Shown: positions 60,783 through 64,000 of the stretch, piece by piece | Numbering within the stretch: the stretch's first letter is position 1 | Layout: each line of letters opens with the position of its first letter | Source of the DNA: an uncultured Lachnospiraceae bacterium | GTDB lineage: Bacteria; Bacillota; Clostridia; Lachnospirales; Lachnospiraceae | Assembly: GCA_910578335.1 (NCBI GenBank) | Contig: CAJTPU010000008.1 | Coordinates: 24,920-88,919, forward strand | Length of the DNA stretch: 64,000 bases | Direction of reading: 5' to 3' | Translations under genes and position numbers: made by a program | The notes under the pieces: generated by a model | Seen by the model: only the letters and a program-made list of their open reading frames with translations | What the model was told of the DNA's origin: nothing | Databases searched by the model: none

Positions 60783-61706
60783 ATGAAAAAAAAGAAAAAA
60801 CTCACTCTTCTCCAAAAACGAAGCCTGACAGGATATCTGTTCGTGCTTCCATGGGTAGTCGGCTTTCTGGTGTTTTATGTGAGAAGTCTTGTCATGACGG
60901 GGCAGTTTGCATTTTCCAGTATGACGATTGACGCATTAAAAGGCGGTTATACCTTGGATTTTGCAGGACTGGAGAATTTCCGGTATGCCTTTACGGTGCA
61001 CCCGACCTTTAAGCAGGAGCTGACAAAATCCGTTATGAACATGCTGATTGATGTACCGCTGATTACCTTCTTCAGTTTGTTTATGGCAATGCTGCTCAAC
61101 AAAAAATTTCCGGGCAGGTCAGTTGTGAGGGCAATCTTTTTCCTGCCGATTATCCTAAGCTCCGGCGCTATCTCGGAAGCGATGAATTTGAGTATGCAGA
61201 TGATGAACGGCGGTGTTGCCACACAGGCAGCGGAAACGGCGGCGACAGCAGGCACTGCGCTTGCATTTGATGTGGATTATCTGGTCAGCATGTTTATGAA
61301 TCTGGGACTGCCGGCATCGATACTTGACTATATCGTAGAGGCGGTGGCTCGTATCAATGACATTATTTCGGCGAGCGGTGTGCAGATTATTATCTTTATT
61401 GCAGCGCTGCAGTCCATTCCGGGTTCTATGTACGAAGTGGCAAAGATTGAAGGCGCGACGGGCTATGAAACCTTTTGGAAGGTGACGTTCCCCATGGTAA
61501 TGCCCCATATTATCACCAACGTGGTTTACACCATTGTGGACAGCTTTACGGAATCTACGGTGGTTGACCTTGCCTATGACGTGGCGTTTACACAGTACAA
61601 TTACGGGCTAAGCTCCGTATTCAGTCTGGTTTCTACAATCATTACCTGTGTGATACTGGTTGCCATATGCGGATTCATACAGAAGCGGACATTCTACTAT
61701 AATTAG
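60783..61706 (+). CDS. Sugar ABC transporter permease 3 (MalF type)
   Basis: A 307-residue permease immediately after the DUF5696 gene. Six helices and the coupling loop MYEVAKIEGATGYETFWKVTFP (about residues 218-239). A Lys-rich N terminus. It is not a copy of permease 1: length, loop and a Thr/Ala-rich periplasmic insertion (~138-160, MMNGGVATQAAETAATAGT) differ. Starts the second permease pair of this operon. Confidence 0.9.
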   Translation: MKKKKKLTLLQKRSLTGYLFVLPWVVGFLVFYVRSLVMTGQFAFSSMTIDALKGGYTLDFAGLENFRYAFTVHPTFKQELTKSVMNMLIDVPLITFFSLFMAMLLNKKFPGRSVVRAIFFLPIILSSGAISEAMNLSMQMMNGGVATQAAETAATAGTALAFDVDYLVSMFMNLGLPASILDYIVEAVARINDIISASGVQIIIFIAALQSIPGSMYEVAKIEGATGYETFWKVTFPMVMPHIITNVVYTIVDSFTESTVVDLAYDVAFTQYNYGLSSVFSLVSTIITCVILVAICGFIQKRTFYYN

Positions 61707-61724
61707 GGAAAGGAGGAGAGTAAA

Positions 61725-62717
61725 ATGCAGAAAGCAGTTGCTAAGACAAATTATATGCAGAGAATAAAAGCAGCGGCGGCGAATGTGGATTCGCGTAAAA
61801 AATTGTTAAACGACGTGAAGGGCTTCGCGCTGGCGCTGTTGAAGATTGCCGTTTTGGTAGGCGTAGGCTATGTGATTCTTTCTCCGGTTATCGGCATTAT
61901 CGTAAATTCCTTCTCCTCAAACAGTGACGCCATAGACCCTATGGTGTTCCTGTTCCCGAAGAATCCGACTCTGGAGAGGTATTCGCTGGCGGCGCTCAGG
62001 CTGGACTATCTGCCTACGATGGCGCGGGATATCGTTTATACGCTGACACTTACCCTGTTACAGCTTTTAATTTGTTCCATGGTAGGGTACGGGTTTGCCA
62101 GATTTGATTTTCCGTTAAAGAAGCTGATGTTTGGCTGTGTGGTGGTTATGATTGTCATTCCTTCCCACACCATTATGCTTCCTTTGTACATGACATTCAG
62201 GGAGTTTGACCCGCTGGGGCTGGCAAGCCTGTTTACAGGCGCGCCTATCAACCTGATGGGAACAACCATACCCATGTACATTATGACGCTGCTTGGGTGC
62301 GGCGTCAGGTCCGGACTTTACATTTATATCTTTAACCAGTTTTTCCGCGGGCTTCCCAAAGAAATTGAGGAGGCGGCTTTAGTGGACGGCTGCGGCGTGT
62401 GGTATACCTATTTTAAAATTATGCTGCGCAATGCAATGCCCTCTGTCATCACGGTAGCAGTATTTTCTATCGTGTGGCAGTTTAATGATACTTTTTATGC
62501 AAAGTTATTTCTGATTAGTGAAAATGTCGTAATTAGCAAGAAGATTGCATCCTTGCAGGGAGTGATTGCCAATCAGGATAAAATCCTGAATGTCACCGTG
62601 CAGGAGCTGTATTTGGATGCCGGTATTATACTTGTATTGCTGCCGGTGGTGCTGATTTATCTTTTACTACAGAGATACTTTATAGAGGGTGTGGAGAGAA
62701 GTGGTATTGTAGGATAA
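61725..62717 (+). CDS. Sugar ABC transporter permease 4 (MalG type)
   Basis: A 330-residue permease with a ~35-residue basic N-terminal extension, six helices and EAA loop EIEEAALVDGCGVWYTYFKI (~217-236). Follows permease 3 by 18 bases after AGGAGAG. Together they form the second channel; whether it shares the giant binding protein or uses the following lipoprotein cannot be decided from sequence. Confidence 0.9.
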   Translation: MQKAVAKTNYMQRIKAAAANVDSRKKLLNDVKGFALALLKIAVLVGVGYVILSPVIGIIVNSFSSNSDAIDPMVFLFPKNPTLERYSLAALRLDYLPTMARDIVYTLTLTLLQLLICSMVGYGFARFDFPLKKLMFGCVVVMIVIPSHTIMLPLYMTFREFDPLGLASLFTGAPINLMGTTIPMYIMTLLGCGVRSGLYIYIFNQFFRGLPKEIEEAALVDGCGVWYTYFKIMLRNAMPSVITVAVFSIVWQFNDTFYAKLFLISENVVISKKIASLQGVIANQDKILNVTVQELYLDAGIILVLLPVVLIYLLLQRYFIEGVERSGIVG

Positions 62718-62773
62718 AAAGCCTCTCTACAGAACCCATCAACTTTTAAACAAGAAAAGGAGGATTGAAAAAG

Positions 62774-64000
62774 TTGAAAAGGCAAAAATTTTTAGCCTGC
62801 CTTATGGCAGGAGCCATGGTGCTTTCCATGGCAGCATGCGGCGACAAGCCTGCTGAGAACAATCCGACGGACACCAGTACAACACCTTCCACGGAAGAAA
62901 GTACGCCGGCACCGGATGTGACAGCACCGAAAGACGAAGCTGCAAGCATCGACTTCGAGGACGGCAATATGGCGTTCGTGGCAGCTTACACACAGCCGGC
63001 AGATGCCGCTGAGGTGGAGTTTTCCATTGTGGATTTCAATGGAAGCAAGGCACTGCAGGTGAAGAACCTGACAGGAAAGGTACCTTATGTTGCAATTGAT
63101 GCAACTGCTCTTTTAGGAGCAGATGTAGCAAAGGTGGCAACCGTAGAGATGACTCTTGGTACTTCCTTTGACAACGGCGCTTTCAGTGCTGTTTCCGGTA
63201 AGCTGATTGCATGGAGCGGTGAAGACTTAAAGGAAACCACCGATGACTGGTCAGTTTATCTTGCAACCAAGAACCCTGCCAAGGTAGTGGCAACGTTAGC
63301 GGAAGGCGAGGAGTTTATCCCGGATGCAGGCAACCTTCTGATGGTACAGTTAAAGACCGATAACGGTGTGACTGAGGGCAACGGCAACGCAACCCTTTAC
63401 ATCGACAATATCCGTTTCCTTGACGCTTCCGGCAATCTGCTGACAGCAGACACCTCTGTAGCGTTTATAGGACCGGAGAAGTTTGCAGGCAGCGGTGTGG
63501 ATGTATCCAACCTGATGACCGTAAACGGTGCAGTGAACTTTGAAGGTTTTGCAACCTCCGGAGACGGCTGGGCACAGAACGGTTTTGCAATGCCGCAGGA
63601 AATCATCGATGCACTGGTTCCCGGTTCCGTAGTGGAAATTGAATTTACCAGTGAAAACGGCGATATGTGGCTTGTTATGAATGAAGCAGCAGTAGGCTGG
63701 TCCAGAGTAGCGGACAATGGCGGCGCGTACATCAACAATTCCCATAACATAGCGCAGATAACCTATGAGCAGATTGCAGCAGTATGCGGCGATGATGTTT
63801 CTACATGGGGTTCCACCATGCAGTGCGAAGCTTCCGGCGCATGGGAAGTATTCAGCGTAAAGGTTGGTAAGGCGGCTCCGGTATATACTTTGAATGAAGC
63901 AACTGCTGTAGAGTTTGCAGGCGCTTCCTGCTCCGGCGATGCGTGGGCACAGGCAGGTGCAGCAATGCCGCAGGAAATCCTTGATGCACTGGTTCCGGGG
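62774..64000 (+). CDS. Repeat-bearing lipoprotein, 3' end beyond window
   Basis: At least 409 residues; frame is open at the window edge. Start TTG at 62774 follows AAGGAGGA; signal peptide with lipobox MAAC and mature Cys near residue 21, then a Thr/Pro/Glu linker (DTSTTPSTEESTPAPDV). Residues ~55-220 form one beta-rich domain and ~255-380 another. The segment WAQNGFAMPQEIIDALVPG returns 125 residues later as WAQAGAAMPQEILDALVPG at the cut edge, so at least two copies of a ~125-residue module occur. No catalytic motif in the visible part. It may be a glycan-binding surface protein or the N-terminal part of a mannan-active enzyme. Confidence 0.8.
   Translation, partial: MKRQKFLACLMAGAMVLSMAACGDKPAENNPTDTSTTPSTEESTPAPDVTAPKDEAASIDFEDGNMAFVAAYTQPADAAEVEFSIVDFNGSKALQVKNLTGKVPYVAIDATALLGADVAKVATVEMTLGTSFDNGAFSAVSGKLIAWSGEDLKETTDDWSVYLATKNPAKVVATLAEGEEFIPDAGNLLMVQLKTDNGVTEGNGNATLYIDNIRFLDASGNLLTADTSVAFIGPEKFAGSGVDVSNLMTVNGAVNFEGFATSGDGWAQNGFAMPQEIIDALVPGSVVEIEFTSENGDMWLVMNEAAVGWSRVADNGGAYINNSHNIAQITYEQIAAVCGDDVSTWGSTMQCEASGAWEVFSVKVGKAAPVYTLNEATAVEFAGASCSGDAWAQAGAAMPQEILDALVPG

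Overview
The window looks like chromosomal DNA of a gut-type Firmicute, most likely a Lachnospiraceae (Clostridium cluster XIVa). The basis is moderate GC, Gram-positive lipoproteins with LxxC lipoboxes, TTGACA/TATAAT promoters with frequent extended -10 elements, strong AGGAGG ribosome sites, occasional TTG/GTG starts, carAB and argS beside carbohydrate loci, and a mannan-degradation locus of the type known from Roseburia relatives. This is inference from gene content; no 16S or marker comparison was possible.

Layout. (1) 1-7850: a galactoside locus with a truncated GH2 glycosidase, a GT-B-like protein of unknown role, a MelB-type GPH symporter, a GH36 alpha-galactosidase and an alpha/beta hydrolase. 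(2) 7860-11080: an accessory patch. It holds a small lipoprotein, tRNA-Leu(CAG), a 21-bp-repeat coiled-coil protein and tRNA-Leu(UAA). The 3' end of tRNA-Leu(UAA) is duplicated about 1.7 kb downstream. Between the two copies lie a decayed tyrosine integrase, split by a 205-bp palindromic MITE-like element, and an AT-rich GNAT gene: the remnant of an integrated island. (3) 11081-16409: a LytTR response regulator and GHKL kinase followed by two ABC exporter half-transporters. (4) 16414-31752: small regulator/transporter units. These are TetR-CPBP protease, a YcaQ-like DNA glycosylase, GNAT, TetR plus a LolD/FtsX-type ABC pair sharing one operator type, Nudix, an amino-acid ABC system whose binding protein appears circularly permuted, an SDR, a GntR (YtrA-like) ABC unit, DUF4474 and a metallophosphoesterase. 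(5) 31899-41713: housekeeping genes: carAB, an acetyltransferase, a flavodoxin-fold reductase, queH, argS and a glycerol-1-phosphate dehydrogenase. (6) 41769-64000: a mannan-utilisation region with GH2 beta-mannosidase, MATE, GH5 mannanase lipoprotein, SGNH/CE17-like esterase lipoprotein, cytosolic GH26, and CBM35-GH26 lipoprotein.

The CBM35-GH26 gene heads a tight operon that runs to the window edge. It encodes a 1000-residue binding protein with N-terminal carbohydrate-binding-like modules, two complete pairs of MalF/MalG-type permeases, a beta-propeller/TPR membrane protein, a Yip1-family membrane protein, a DUF5696 protein and a repeat-bearing lipoprotein. No ATPase is encoded with it.

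Working model for the mannan region (inference): surface lipoprotein mannanases and the esterase cut and deacetylate mannan. The outsized binding protein and paired permeases capture and import long oligosaccharides, powered by a shared MsmK-type ATPase elsewhere. Cytosolic GH26, GH2 beta-mannosidase and GH36 alpha-galactosidase then finish degradation. The most unusual items are the multi-permease operon, the pair of covarying 204-205-bp palindromic elements (one in the integrase, one just upstream of the cytosolic GH26 gene), the tRNA-flanked island scar, and the permuted binding protein.
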